From: Clostridium sp. AN503
GTDB taxonomy: Bacteria; Bacillota; Clostridia; Lachnospirales; Lachnospiraceae
Direction of reading: 5' to 3'
Assembly: GCF_040719375.1 (NCBI RefSeq)
Contig: NZ_JBFDTP010000002.1
Coordinates: 2,108,001 to 2,172,000 of the forward strand
DNA: 64,000 nt
This document shows, piece by piece, positions 15,873 through 25,337 of this stretch (the first letter of the stretch is position 1; each line of letters starts with the position of its first letter). The notes under the pieces were generated by a model. It worked only from the letters and a program-made list of their open reading frames with translations. It made no database searches and had not been told where the DNA came from. A program made the position numbers and the translations under genes.

Positions 15873-16042
15873 CCAAACACTTCCTTTTTTGTTTAGCCCG
15901 ACATTACCACTTCTATTTTATCAGAAAACAGAATCAATTTCCATCTTTTTCGTATACGAAACACAAAGTTTGTGAATTATGTCTGAATTTCCAGGGTTTA
16001 TACTTGTGCACTTTCCCTATTAAAACCATACATTACCAAAAA

Positions 16043-16687
16043 TTACAGGAAATAAGCGACCTCTTCTACCGTTTCTGCCAGATAATCTGCTCCCGCTTCC
16101 ATTAGTTCCTGACGGTCGCCATAACCATAGAGCACTCCCACAGACTCCAGGCCATTCCTCCTGGCTCCGATCACATCGTGCTTCCTGTCCCCGACCATGA
16201 CCGCCTCTCTTCCATCGGGGATCCCGGCTGTCTCCAGCACATACCTTACCACATCTTCCTTTTTCACCCGGCTCTCATCAGGAGTCGCTCCGCCTATATA
16301 ATCAAAATATCCGTCCAGCTTAAAATGCGCCAGGATCTCCTGTGCAGTCTGCTCCGGCTTGGACGTAGCCACAAAAAGCCGGCAGCCTTTTTCCTGAAGC
16401 GTTTGAAGCAGCCGCTCGATCCCCGGATACAGACGGTTCTCAAAAAGCCCCTTTGTGTTGTAATACTCCCGGAATTTCACAACTGCTTCAAAGGCTTTAT
16501 CCGGATCAAACCCACAATACTTCTGCATACTGTCAGCCAGAGGCGGTCCTAAAAACGGCCGCAGCGTGTTCCGGTCTTTTACTTCAATCCCGTAATAATC
16601 AAGAGCATATTCAATGGCATTCAAAATTCCATCCTGAGAATCCGTCAGGGTTCCATCCAGATCAAACAGCACATATTTTTTCTTCAT
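16043..16687 (-). CDS. HAD-family phosphatase (phosphoglycolate phosphatase-like)
   Basis: A 214-residue haloacid dehalogenase hydrolase. Motif I DLDGTLTDS carries the nucleophile Asp near residue 9, motif II is VATSKPE (about 107), and motif III/IV is MVGDRKHDVIGA (about 168). A helical cap domain lies between motifs I and II. It is close to Gph/PgmB/pyrophosphatase PpaX types, and the substrate cannot be told. The frame is open 24 codons further upstream, but ATG 16687 starts right at the conserved fold and has an AAAGGA site. Confidence 0.85.
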   Translation of the reverse strand: MKKKYVLFDLDGTLTDSQDGILNAIEYALDYYGIEVKDRNTLRPFLGPPLADSMQKYCGFDPDKAFEAVVKFREYYNTKGLFENRLYPGIERLLQTLQEKGCRLFVATSKPEQTAQEILAHFKLDGYFDYIGGATPDESRVKKEDVVRYVLETAGIPDGREAVMVGDRKHDVIGARRNGLESVGVLYGYGDRQELMEAGADYLAETVEEVAYFL

Positions 16688-16833
16688 AAAAAACAGCAAA
16701 TCCTTTCTGTTGTCAATAAAGTTGTCAGGAATCAAAGAGGAACTGAACTGCCAAACCATGCGGTTTGGCTGCCCAATTCCCTTTTATCATATCATCTCAC
16801 GGCCGTGCCGTAAAGATGATCCAGTCATATAAA

Positions 16834-18438
16834 TTACAGCTGAGGACCTGCAGATACCAGTGCTTTTCCTGCTGCGTTGCCCTCGTACTTTGCAAAGTTC
16901 TTCACGAAACGCTGTGCCAGATCCTTTGCTTTGGTCTCCCACTCGGAAGCGTCTGCGTATGTATCGCGAGGATCAAGGATCTTCGGATCTACGCCCGGAA
17001 GCTCGGTCGGTACTTCAAAGTTGAAGAACGGAATCTGCTTGGTCGGAGCATTGGCAATAGAGCCGTCCAGGATTGCGTCGATGATGCCGCGGGTATCCTT
17101 GATGGAGATACGCTTGCCGCTGCCGTTCCAGCCGGTGTTTACAAGGTATGCCTTAGCGCCGCTCTGCTGCATTCTCTTAACCAGCTCCTCTGCATACTTG
17201 GTCGGATGCAGCTCTAAGAATGCCTGGCCGAAGCAAGCGGAGAAGGTCGGGGTCGGCTCAGTAATGCCGCGCTCCGTACCTGCCAGCTTGGCGGTAAATC
17301 CAGACAGGAAGTAGTACTGGGTCTGCTCCGGGGTCAGAACAGATACCGGCGGAAGTACGCCGAATGCATCTGCGGACAGGAAGATAACATCTTTTGCTGC
17401 CGGAGCTGCGGAAACCGGACGTACGATCTTCTCAATGTGGTCGATCGGGTAGGACACACGGGTGTTCTCGGTCACGCTCTTGTCGTCAAAGTCGATCTTG
17501 CCGTCTGCATCCAGGGTAACGTTCTCTAACAGAGCGTCACGCTTGATCGCATTGTAGATATCCGGCTCGGAATCCTTGTCCAGGTTGATAACCTTCGCAT
17601 AGCAGCCGCCCTCGAAGTTGAATACGCCGTTGTCATCCCAGCCATGCTCATCATCACCGATCAGAAGACGTTTCGGGTCTGTGGACAGGGTGGTCTTGCC
17701 GGTTCCGGAAAGGCCGAAGAAGATCGCGGTGTTCTCACCGTTTAAGTCTGTGTTGGCAGAGCAGTGCATGGAAGCGATGCCCTTAAGCGGCAGGTAATAG
17801 TTCATCATGGAGAACATACCCTTCTTCATCTCTCCGCCGTACCAGGTATTCACGATAACCTGCTCGCGGCTGGTGATGTTGAACATGGCAGCGGTCTCAG
17901 AGTTAAGACCCAGCTCCTTGTAGTTCTCTACTTTTGCCTTGGATGCATTATATACAACAAAGTCCGGTGTGAAGTCTTTTAACTCCTCCTCGGTAGGTTT
18001 GATGAACATGTTGGTAACAAAATGAGCCTGCCATGCAACCTCAACGATGAAACGGATCGCCATACGGGTATCCTTGTTGGCGCCGCAGAAAGCGTCTACT
18101 ACGAACAGTCTCTTGCCTGACAGCTCGTCCAGAGCGATCTTCTTCACCGTATCCCAGGCTTCCTGGCTGGCCGGATGGTTGTCGTTCTTGTACTCGTCAG
18201 AGGTCCACCATACCGTGTCCTTTGAATTCTCATCCATAACGATGAACTTATCTTTAGGAGAACGGCCTGTGTAGATACCGGTCATAACATTCACTGCACC
18301 AAGCTCACTTACCTGGCCTTTTTCATAGCCTACCAGCTCCGGTTTGGTCTCTTCCTCAAATAAAACATCATAAGAAGGATTGTAAACAATTTCTGTGGTT
18401 CCGGTGATGCCGTACTGACTCAAATCAATTTTTGACAT
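16834..18438 (-). CDS. pckA: ATP-dependent phosphoenolpyruvate carboxykinase
   Basis: The 534-residue enzyme interconverts oxaloacetate and phosphoenolpyruvate with ATP. The P-loop GLSGTGKTTLSTD (about residues 243-255), the RSPKDKF segment (about 59) and the GDDEHGWDD metal-site region (about 263) are all present. In fermenting Clostridia it often runs in the carboxylating direction to make oxaloacetate and ATP. It is a single gene with its own strong promoter. Length and motifs are normal. Confidence 0.96.
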   Translation of the reverse strand: MSKIDLSQYGITGTTEIVYNPSYDVLFEEETKPELVGYEKGQVSELGAVNVMTGIYTGRSPKDKFIVMDENSKDTVWWTSDEYKNDNHPASQEAWDTVKKIALDELSGKRLFVVDAFCGANKDTRMAIRFIVEVAWQAHFVTNMFIKPTEEELKDFTPDFVVYNASKAKVENYKELGLNSETAAMFNITSREQVIVNTWYGGEMKKGMFSMMNYYLPLKGIASMHCSANTDLNGENTAIFFGLSGTGKTTLSTDPKRLLIGDDEHGWDDNGVFNFEGGCYAKVINLDKDSEPDIYNAIKRDALLENVTLDADGKIDFDDKSVTENTRVSYPIDHIEKIVRPVSAAPAAKDVIFLSADAFGVLPPVSVLTPEQTQYYFLSGFTAKLAGTERGITEPTPTFSACFGQAFLELHPTKYAEELVKRMQQSGAKAYLVNTGWNGSGKRISIKDTRGIIDAILDGSIANAPTKQIPFFNFEVPTELPGVDPKILDPRDTYADASEWETKAKDLAQRFVKNFAKYEGNAAGKALVSAGPQL

Positions 18439-18478
18439 ATTTCATCAACCTCTCTTTCATTTTATCGAAATCAAGTCT

Positions 18479-18507
18479 ATTATCTCATTTTGTAAATAAA
18501 AAGTCAA
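18479..18507 (-). promoter_or_regulatory. Sigma-A promoter of pckA
   Basis: Minus-strand TTGACT (18502-18507) and GATAAT (18479-18484) are separated by 17 bases, about 40 bases upstream of the pckA start. Confidence 0.75.
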
Positions 18508-18600
18508 TATTTGGAACAGCAAAATATAAGAAAATTCATATGTTGTCTATAGGATTTGAATTATGTATACAATGTTGAGTTTTAAGGGCAATTTAAATAG

Positions 18601-18660
18601 GCGAAGGTTGTCGCGAACGGAGCGAAAGGACGGAGTGTGATAAAATATCACGGATAACAT
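18601..18660. repeat. Dyad-containing intergenic element upstream of the pectinesterase
   Basis: The perfect dyad GTGATA-aaa-TATCAC lies at 18637-18651, next to purine-rich words (GCGAACGGAGCGAAAGGA). Its style resembles extragenic palindromes of Lachnospiraceae and the elements at 57731-57889. The 18439-18789 gap holds this element and the pckA promoter but no gene that I can support. Confidence 0.35.
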
Positions 18661-18789
18661 CTTACAAGAAATTGCGAATCAAAAGAGAGAGCAACCTAAA
18701 TAAAAACTTCCAGGAAAAGTACTTTCAGGGAGGTGGAGGGATGTGGTATACTGGGAGCATTGATTTTAGGAATGAAGGGGTGTGTCAGG

Positions 18790-19767
18790 ATGCATACAGG
18801 TACTTATCATATTGCGCAGGACGGCAGTGGGGACTTTACTTCGGTTTCGGAGGCGCTTTTGGCGCTGAAGGAGGTTGAGCCAGGGCCGGTGACTCTTTTT
18901 ATGCACAGTGGGGTGTATAGGGAGCAAGTGGTGATCGACCGGCCTTATCTGACTCTTGTGGGGCAGGGTGCGGACTCTACGGTTTTGACTTATGGGCTGT
19001 ATGCCCGGATGCCGAGTGACGACATTGGCCGGCTTGGGACCTTCCGCAGTTACTCCTGCCTGATTGACGCCCATGACGTGACGGCGCGGAACTTAACCTT
19101 TGAAAACAGCGCAGGGAAAGGGACGGACGTGGGGCAGGCGCTGGCGCTCTATGCGGATGGGGACAGGCTTGTGTTTGACAGCTGCCGCTTCCTGGGCGGG
19201 CAGGATACTCTGTTTACGGCTCCGCTCCCGCCAAAGGAGATCGAGCCAAACGGCTTTGTGGGACCCGGCCAGATGAAACCGCGGACCAGCGGACGTCATT
19301 ATTATAAGAACTGTTACCTGGAGGGAGATATCGATTTCGTTTTTGGAGGCGCCGCCGCCTATTTTGAAAAATGCGAATTTTTTTCCAAAAATACAGGCCA
19401 GGAAATCAACAGCTATGTGACAGCCGCCTCCACGCCGGAGGGGCAGGCTTATGGATATGTGATGGATCACTGCCGTTTCACCGGGAACTGCCCGCCTCAC
19501 TCCGCTTACTTGGGAAGGCCCTGGCGGGAGTTTGCGCAGACGGTGCTGCTAAACTGCCACATTGGAGAGCATATCTGCGAGGAAGGCTGGCATGACTGGA
19601 ATAAGCCCCAGTCGCGCCATATGGTGCTCTTCGCCGAATACAAAAGCTCCGGTCCATCCTCTGACATGAAAAAACGCCCCGGCTGGGTGAAAAAACTCAC
19701 TCCAGCCGAGGCGGCTCATTATAGCAGGCCGCTGGTACTTGGCGGCGCAGACCGCTGGAACCCGTAA
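18790..19767 (+). CDS. Intracellular pectinesterase
   Basis: A 325-residue right-handed beta-helix pectin methylesterase (CE8 family). Family motifs are complete: GQALALYADGD and FLGGQDTLF (about residues 115-145, with the catalytic Gln and Asp), GDIDFVFG (about 180, second Asp) and LGRPWREFAQT (about 248, catalytic Arg). No signal peptide is seen with the start at ATG 18790, so it should act inside the cell on imported pectin fragments. Earlier in-frame starts at 18772 (ATG) and 18733 (GTG) are possible; they would add a short hydrophobic, Cys-containing N-terminus. It is monocistronic, and no pectate lyase or transporter is adjacent. Confidence 0.88.
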   Translation: MHTGTYHIAQDGSGDFTSVSEALLALKEVEPGPVTLFMHSGVYREQVVIDRPYLTLVGQGADSTVLTYGLYARMPSDDIGRLGTFRSYSCLIDAHDVTARNLTFENSAGKGTDVGQALALYADGDRLVFDSCRFLGGQDTLFTAPLPPKEIEPNGFVGPGQMKPRTSGRHYYKNCYLEGDIDFVFGGAAAYFEKCEFFSKNTGQEINSYVTAASTPEGQAYGYVMDHCRFTGNCPPHSAYLGRPWREFAQTVLLNCHIGEHICEEGWHDWNKPQSRHMVLFAEYKSSGPSSDMKKRPGWVKKLTPAEAAHYSRPLVLGGADRWNP

Positions 19768-19835
19768 CGAGGGCTCCGGCGGATAAACATTATGTCCGAA
19801 ATTCCTGTGAAAAGCATGTACTTATTTTCATGTAC

Positions 19836-20732
19836 TTATTTAAAGAATTCATGCTTTTCGTGCTGGAACAGAAAAGTCAGTTTTCCGTCGAACCAGCGCA
19901 CATTGCCGGACTGGGAGCGCTTCCGGTTCATGAAATATAATGCTCCCTGGGAGTAGTCCTCCCCTGCCAGCGCGCGGTTGACCGCTTCCACTGTCTGGTC
20001 TGTTACCTTACATGTATTAAGCCTTCCGTCATATACCGGAGAAAACTGGGACTTCTGATATACCACGTCTGTGATGTTGTCCGGGAATTCATCACTTCTC
20101 ACCCGGTTTAAGATCACGTTTGCTACCAGGATCCTTCCCTTTGTATCACAGATCCCCGCCTCCGCCTCCACGATCCGTTTCAGCACCTCATAGTCCTGAT
20201 CTGAATACCGGACCACCGCAGCGGCCTTCCTGGCTTCCTCGGCTTTCCTGATACGTTCCTCTTCCGCCCGCCGTTTCGCTTCTTCTGCCGCGATTCTCTG
20301 GCGCTCTCCTTCTATCTGACGGATCTGTTCCCTGGTTTCCTCCACTACGGCCCTTCGCTCCTGCCGTATCTCAAGTTCATCCTGTACATTTCTTGCCAGT
20401 GTATTGCCAACCAGCAGTTGTCCACTTTTCAGGCTGTCTGAATCCGTAAGATGTAATTGTATCTTCGCTTCTGTAAGCAGTGCAATTTCTTCAGTCTCCT
20501 TTTCCTCCTCCGGCGCATCTTGTCCAGAAGGCGTCTCTGCGTATGCAGTCAGTGCATTGTGTCCGCCTCCTGCAAATCCGACAGAAGTAAAAGTCATCAC
20601 GGCTACCACTGCCGCTCCCGACAGGATCACTGCCGAAGTGCGGTACATCCGCTTCGTCACATGGACCACCGGAGTGATCAGTGTGCTGACGAACTGGCAG
20701 ACCGACTGAAGAAATGAGCATAATGGAAACAT
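19836..20732 (-). CDS. SleB/CwlJ-type cell wall hydrolase with coiled coil
   Basis: A 298-residue exported protein. A membrane/signal segment lies at about residues 30-55. A long charged coiled coil rich in Arg, Glu and Ala spans about 110-180. The C-terminal Hydrolase_2 (SleB-like) domain spans about 185-298, with the family words VEAEAGICDTKGRILVANV and SPVYDG. The domain is a lytic transglycosylase or amidase for peptidoglycan, often for the spore cortex. ATG 20732 has a GAGAGGAG site six bases away, so the upstream Met is rejected. A role in sporulation or general wall turnover is inferred. Confidence 0.85.
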   Translation of the reverse strand: MFPLCSFLQSVCQFVSTLITPVVHVTKRMYRTSAVILSGAAVVAVMTFTSVGFAGGGHNALTAYAETPSGQDAPEEEKETEEIALLTEAKIQLHLTDSDSLKSGQLLVGNTLARNVQDELEIRQERRAVVEETREQIRQIEGERQRIAAEEAKRRAEEERIRKAEEARKAAAVVRYSDQDYEVLKRIVEAEAGICDTKGRILVANVILNRVRSDEFPDNITDVVYQKSQFSPVYDGRLNTCKVTDQTVEAVNRALAGEDYSQGALYFMNRKRSQSGNVRWFDGKLTFLFQHEKHEFFK

Positions 20733-21037
20733 ACGATACTCCTCTCTCCTTCTCAAAAATAAGCAATTCCCAAAAAATCCCTCATATTTTGTCGAAAGTG
20801 GGATTTAAAACCTAAAATTGCCTGTTTTGTGGTGACGATGGTTATTATAGTGGGGGAAAGAGGATAATGTCAATAAGATTTTAATATTTTTGTGACATCT
20901 GACACCCCGGTTTTTTGTGGGTTTTCTATTTTTTGTATCTATTATATAATCTGTGGTGAATTTTCCAGCACTATTTTGTGCTGTTTTTCCATTATGATAT
21001 TACGCAAATGTTACATTTTTGTTAAATATGGTGGCAT

Positions 21038-21071
21038 AAAAAAGGAGTCGAACAGCGTCGGCTCCTTTTTA
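21038..21071. terminator. Intrinsic terminator after ybaK (possibly bidirectional)
   Basis: AAAAAAGGAG and CTCCTTTTT arms flank a GC-rich loop. The minus strand ends in a T run after the leuDC-ybaK operon. The rest of the 20733-21089 gap is AT-rich. An 86-codon plus-strand frame there has no ribosome site or recognisable content and is not called. Confidence 0.7.
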
Positions 21072-21089
21072 TGTAAACTATTTAATTGT

Positions 21090-21578
21090 TTATTCCTGTG
21101 TCAGATCAGCAAATACTGCCTCAATATACTGGCGCAGATCCTCTGGATTTAAGATGACCTGCGCTCCCCGTATGCCGGCGCTGACTGCAATCTCATCGAA
21201 CAGCTCCGCCATTTCTTCTATATAGGTAGGAAACTTCTTTTTCATTCCCACGGGAGAACAGCCGCCGCGGATATATCCGGTGACCGGGAGCAGCTCCTTC
21301 ATGGGAAGCATCTCCACCTTCTTGTCGCCCGCTGCTCTCGCGGCTTTCTTTAAGTCCAGCTCTTCTGCCACTGGGATGCAGCAGACCAGATAACCGGTCT
21401 TCTCTCCCTTTAGCACCAGGGTCTTAAATACCGTGTCCACATCCTGTCCGATCGACTCCGCCACATGGACTCCGGACAGATCCTTTTCATCCACCTCATA
21501 TTCCTGAGTCCGGTAAGGGATCCCCGCCGCATCCAACAGCCGCATCACATTGGTTTTCTCTGTCTTATGCGCCTTCAT
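21090..21578 (-). CDS. ybaK: YbaK/EbsC-family Cys-tRNA(Pro) deacylase
   Basis: A 162-residue protein of the YbaK editing family, which hydrolyses Cys mischarged on tRNA-Pro. The key Lys in FKTLVLKG (about residue 52) and the GGCSPVGMKKKFPTYI motif (about 105-120) are intact. It starts three bases after the stop of leuC and so is the last gene of that operon, ahead of a clear terminator. There is no evident functional link between tRNA proofreading and isopropylmalate metabolism. Confidence 0.9.
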   Translation of the reverse strand: MKAHKTEKTNVMRLLDAAGIPYRTQEYEVDEKDLSGVHVAESIGQDVDTVFKTLVLKGEKTGYLVCCIPVAEELDLKKAARAAGDKKVEMLPMKELLPVTGYIRGGCSPVGMKKKFPTYIEEMAELFDEIAVSAGIRGAQVILNPEDLRQYIEAVFADLTQE

Positions 21579-21581
21579 AGC

Positions 21582-22829
21582 CTATCTCCTGTCCGTGATC
21601 TTTCCTGCCACGGCACAGGCCGCCGCCGTTGCAGGGGAGGCCAGATAGATCTCTACCTTTGAAGTACCCATCCGTCCTAAGAAGTTCCGGTTATTGGTCG
21701 CCACGACCCGTTCCCCGTCACTTAGTATCCCGCCGGTCCGTCCGCAGCAAAGGCCACAGCCCGGATGGGTGATGATGGCTCCGGCTTCCGCCAGAATTTT
21801 CAGCGTGCCGCAGGCCGCCGCCTGCTCATAGACCTTCCGGCTGGCCGGGGTCACGATCAGCTTCACAAAAGGCGCCACCTTTTTGCCCTCCAGCACCTTC
21901 GCCGCCGCCTGCAGATCCTCCAGACGCCCATTGGTACAGGAGCCGATAAACACCTGGTCAATGACGGTCCCCTCCAGCTCGCTGACGTTTCGGATCTTAT
22001 CAACCTGGGACGGGCATGCCATCACCGGCACAAATTCCTCCGCCCGGTAAGTCATAGTCTTTAAATATACAGCGTCCGCGTCGCCTTTTAACTGTTTCTG
22101 GAATTCGTCCAGCTCAATCCCGCAGTACTCCGCCGTCTTCTCATCCGGCGTAAACAGAGCGCACTTTGCCCCCGCCTCGATCGCCATGTTCGCCATGGTC
22201 ATACGGCTGGAGATGGACATCTCCTCCACGGTACTTCCGGTAAACTCAAGGGCCCGGTAGGTGGCTCCGTCCGCCCCCAGATTCCCGATGATCCGCAGGA
22301 TGATATCCTTGGACATGACCCCCTCCGGCAGCGTCCCGTCGATCTGGATCCGGATGGTCTCCGGAACCTTCACCCAGAGGCTTCCGGTTCCCAGGATCGC
22401 CGCCATCTCCGTGTAACCGATCCCGGTGGAAAACGCTCCCACACAGCCGTAGGTCGTGGTGTGGCTGTCCGTCCCAAATACCACATCCCCGGGCTTCACA
22501 TACCCTGCCTCCGTCATCAGCTGGTGGCAGATGCCGTCGCTGCGGTGGATGTTGCGTATCCCGTACTGTTCTACGAATGCATCCCCGATCTTATAATGGC
22601 GGGTATCGTCCTGCTGGCTCGCCGGCACCAGATGATCGTAGATCAAAACTACCATATCCGGATCCCAGAGCTTTGCAAATCCCATCTCTTTAAACTTATC
22701 TACAATAAACGGGATCATGATGTCGTCCAGCATTACCCGGTCCACATTCACGGTCACGATATCGCCCGGCTTTACGGACTGGGCGCCAATATTGCGGGAT
22801 ATGATCTTTTCTATGATTGTCTGTCCCAT
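21582..22829 (-). CDS. leuC: 3-isopropylmalate dehydratase-type large subunit (pair B)
   Basis: A 415-residue aconitase-superfamily large subunit of the short, archaeal-type LeuC group. Iron-sulfur Cys are visible in IGSCTNGR (about residue 291) and HPGCGLCCG (about 350-358), and the GTDSHTTTYG substrate motif is near residue 118. It pairs with the small subunit gene directly upstream. The family includes isopropylmalate, citramalate, homoaconitate and 2,3-dimethylmalate dehydratases. Because a second complete pair lies next to it, one of the two may not act in leucine synthesis. Confidence 0.85.
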   Translation of the reverse strand: MGQTIIEKIISRNIGAQSVKPGDIVTVNVDRVMLDDIMIPFIVDKFKEMGFAKLWDPDMVVLIYDHLVPASQQDDTRHYKIGDAFVEQYGIRNIHRSDGICHQLMTEAGYVKPGDVVFGTDSHTTTYGCVGAFSTGIGYTEMAAILGTGSLWVKVPETIRIQIDGTLPEGVMSKDIILRIIGNLGADGATYRALEFTGSTVEEMSISSRMTMANMAIEAGAKCALFTPDEKTAEYCGIELDEFQKQLKGDADAVYLKTMTYRAEEFVPVMACPSQVDKIRNVSELEGTVIDQVFIGSCTNGRLEDLQAAAKVLEGKKVAPFVKLIVTPASRKVYEQAAACGTLKILAEAGAIITHPGCGLCCGRTGGILSDGERVVATNNRNFLGRMGTSKVEIYLASPATAAACAVAGKITDRR

Positions 22830-22874
22830 GTTCTCTATCTCCTCGCTGCACTGTCTTTTTTATCTGATCGGCTG

Positions 22875-23366
22875 TCAGGTAAGCCCGTTGCGCTTTCTCA
22901 TGGCCTTCACAAGCCCGCCTGCATTTATGATCTCCACCAGATTGTCCGGCAGGGATGCGATCGGGTATCTCTTGCCATTGTAGTCCACATCCTGATTGAC
23001 CGTGACCGTAATGGAATCCCCTTCCTTCATATCATCATACAGATCCGGCTGTTCGATCAGAAGCAGCCCGTTGTTGATGGAATTGCGGAAAAAGATGCGT
23101 GCAAAGGATTTGGCGAGGATACACCGGATCCCCAGTGCCTTTATGACCTCCGGCGCCTGCTCCCTGGAGGAACCGCAGCCAAAATTCTTGCCCGCCACAA
23201 TGATATCGCCCGCTTTGATCTGTGCGGCAAGCTCCGGTCTCAGCGGAGAAAAGCCGTACTGCTTCATATCGTCTATTGTCTTCAAGGCCAGGTACTCCGT
23301 GGGAATGATGATATCCGTATCAATATCATCTCCCAGTACCCAGACCCTGCCTGTAAACTGTTCCAT
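22875..23366 (-). CDS. leuD: 3-isopropylmalate dehydratase-type small subunit (pair B)
   Basis: A 163-residue swivelling-domain subunit with the family motif NFGCGSSREQAP (about residues 60-71). The specificity loop reads YLAL, hydrophobic as in isopropylmalate or dimethylmalate enzymes, and not YLRT as reported for homoaconitase. The gene lies between the two large-subunit genes, 45 bases before leuC of its pair. The C-terminus RKRNGLT is normal. Confidence 0.85.
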   Translation of the reverse strand: MEQFTGRVWVLGDDIDTDIIIPTEYLALKTIDDMKQYGFSPLRPELAAQIKAGDIIVAGKNFGCGSSREQAPEVIKALGIRCILAKSFARIFFRNSINNGLLLIEQPDLYDDMKEGDSITVTVNQDVDYNGKRYPIASLPDNLVEIINAGGLVKAMRKRNGLT

Positions 23367-23399
23367 ATCGTCTGTCCTTTCTTTTCGCAGATCACTGCA

Positions 23400-24650
23400 T
23401 CACAGCATATCCGCCGTGCAGATCTCTCCCTTGACCGCAGAAGCCGCCACAGTAGCCGCCGACCCCAGATACACCCTGGAGCTGGGATGACCTGCGCGTC
23501 CCTTGAAATTTCTCGTGCCGGTGCTGATCAGGACCTCATTCTCCCCGATCACGCCCTGGCAGCTTCCCCAGCAGACGCTGCAGTTGGGGTTCATCACGAT
23601 CGCGCCGCTCTCCATAAAGGTTGCGATCAGCCCTTCCTCCAGAGCCTGCAAATAGACCTCCTGGCTGGCCGGAACCACCAGAAAACGCACATGATCGGAT
23701 ATCTTTCTGCCCTTTACAATGGCAGCTCCCACCCGAAGCTCATCGATACGCCCGTTGTTGCAGGAGCCGAGGAATGCCTCGTCAATATGTACGCCGCAGA
23801 CTTCCCTGGCAGGAACCACGTCGTCCACGAAATCCGGTCTTGCCGCCACCGGCTGGATCTTCGACAAGTCAAAGGTGTACTCTCTCTCATACACCGCGTC
23901 CGCATCGCTTTGAAACACCGCCTTCGGCTCGCGCCCGCGTGCCTTTAAGTACGCAAGGGCGATCTCATCCGCCTCAAAGATGGCGGTCTTTGCCCCAGCC
24001 TCCACTGCCAGGTTACAGAGCACCATACGGTCGTTGACGCTTAAATTCTTTGTCCCCTCGCCCGTAAACTCCATCACCTGGTAATTGACGCCGTTGGCTC
24101 CGATCTCGCCGATGATGGTCAACATCAGATCACGGGGGTACACACCCTCAGGAAGCTTCCCAACCAGATTGAACTTTACAGTTTCCGGCACAAGAACCCA
24201 GGATGTCCCCGTCACCATGCCGTACAACAGATCCGTGCAGCCCACACCAGTACCAAAAGCCCCCAGCGCGCCATAGGTGCAGGTATGGCTGTCCGCTCCG
24301 AAGATCAGCTCGCCGGGCCTTACATAATGCTCCATCATGATCTGGTGGCACACGCCTTTCCCTTCCCAGAAATCAATCCCGTTCTCTCTTGCAAAATCCC
24401 GCATCTTTTTCTGGGACGCCGCTGTCTTTGGGCTGTCGGAGGGAACGTTGTGGTCTACGATGAACACCATCTTTTTCGTATCCGCAATATGGGGGTGTTT
24501 CAGTTTATTGTGATACATATCCACCGTTAAGTGGGTGGTCCCGTCATTGCTCATCATCCGGTCCAAATTCACCGTATGGATATCTCCCGCCTTCACCTCC
24601 GGCACTCCGGCAGCGAGAGCTATGATCTTCTCTGCTATCGTCATTCCCAT
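23400..24650 (-). CDS. leuC: 3-isopropylmalate dehydratase-type large subunit (pair A)
   Basis: A 416-residue large subunit, paralogous to the one at 21582. Iron-sulfur Cys lie in LGSCNNGRID (about residue 293) and NPNCSVCWGSCQG (about 352-365), and the substrate motif is GADSHTCTYG (about 118). The GSCNNGR variant in place of GSCTNxR and the different Cys region set it apart from pair B. It follows its small subunit by three bases. The two pairs seem too different to be a recent tandem duplication. Confidence 0.85.
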   Translation of the reverse strand: MGMTIAEKIIALAAGVPEVKAGDIHTVNLDRMMSNDGTTHLTVDMYHNKLKHPHIADTKKMVFIVDHNVPSDSPKTAASQKKMRDFARENGIDFWEGKGVCHQIMMEHYVRPGELIFGADSHTCTYGALGAFGTGVGCTDLLYGMVTGTSWVLVPETVKFNLVGKLPEGVYPRDLMLTIIGEIGANGVNYQVMEFTGEGTKNLSVNDRMVLCNLAVEAGAKTAIFEADEIALAYLKARGREPKAVFQSDADAVYEREYTFDLSKIQPVAARPDFVDDVVPAREVCGVHIDEAFLGSCNNGRIDELRVGAAIVKGRKISDHVRFLVVPASQEVYLQALEEGLIATFMESGAIVMNPNCSVCWGSCQGVIGENEVLISTGTRNFKGRAGHPSSRVYLGSAATVAASAVKGEICTADML

Positions 24651-24653
24651 AAC

Positions 24654-25136
24654 TTACTCCTCCTCCCTGTTCAGTGATGCGATCAGCCCGCCCTGGCTCA
24701 GTATGGTCTGCATATACTCCGGCAGCTTCGTACAGGAATAGGTGGTTCCATTGGCTTTCGCCACGCCCTCCGTCAGAGACAGCTCCATCTCATCCCCGGT
24801 CTGCACCGCATCCGGCAGCTCCTTGCACACGATCACCGGCAGACCGATGTTGATGGCGTTGCGATAGAATATACGGGCAAAAGACTTTGCCACCACTGCC
24901 TGGACTCCCAGGGCCTTAAGCACGCTGGGCGCCTGTTCTCTGGAAGAACCGCAGCCAAAATTCTCCCCGCCGACCACATAATCGCCCGGCTTCACCTTGC
25001 CCGGGAATTCCGGGTCCAGGGACTCAAATGTATGTACCTTCATCTCCTCTATGTTGGGCAGCAAAAGATATTGGGACGCTATGATCTGGTCCGTATCAAG
25101 GTCATTATGAAATTTAAAGATCTTACCCACTGACAT
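24654..25136 (-). CDS. leuD: 3-isopropylmalate dehydratase-type small subunit (pair A)
   Basis: A 160-residue small subunit with NFGCGSSREQAP (about residues 58-69) and specificity loop YLLL. It is the first gene of the five-gene run leuD-leuC-leuD-leuC-ybaK and is divergent from a LysR regulator, 201 bases away. A hydrophobic specificity loop argues against homoaconitase activity. Leucine synthesis or a catabolic dehydratase role cannot be told apart from sequence. Confidence 0.85.
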   Translation of the reverse strand: MSVGKIFKFHNDLDTDQIIASQYLLLPNIEEMKVHTFESLDPEFPGKVKPGDYVVGGENFGCGSSREQAPSVLKALGVQAVVAKSFARIFYRNAINIGLPVIVCKELPDAVQTGDEMELSLTEGVAKANGTTYSCTKLPEYMQTILSQGGLIASLNREEE

Positions 25137-25271
25137 CTTATCCTCCTGTCATCCCGCCTTTTTCTTCATGTTTTCCATGTGACGTCCAGGGTATTTAAAC
25201 CCACAATGTTCTATTAAACGGCACATGTACGGCGGGAACTTTTTTCACGAATCGATTGTATTATAACATCT

Positions 25272-25292
25272 CTATTGCTATAATAACAATAG
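25272..25292. promoter_or_regulatory. Candidate LysR operator between lysR and leuD
   Basis: CTATTG (25272-25277), nine bases, CAATAG (25287-25292) is a perfect interrupted dyad in the divergent gap, of the size and T-N11-A form used by LysR regulators. A TATAAT on the minus strand (25259-25264) lacks a good -35, which would fit activator dependence of the leuDC operon. Confidence 0.5.
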
Positions 25293-25337
25293 ATAATACT
25301 CATAGTTATCATAACAGTCAGTTATAAGGAGAACCAC

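Noticed and set aside
20892..21152. An 86-codon plus-strand frame
   Set aside because: AT-rich, Cys/Ile/Phe-rich translation, no ribosome site, and it runs through a terminator into ybaK.
22461..23948. A 495-codon plus-strand frame over the leuCD genes
   Set aside because: It lies opposite to well-supported leuC and leuD genes and its translation has no recognisable family content; it is a high-GC shadow.
24654..25136. Homoaconitase small subunit
   Set aside because: The specificity loop reads YLLL, not YLRT, and no lysine or homocitrate genes are near.
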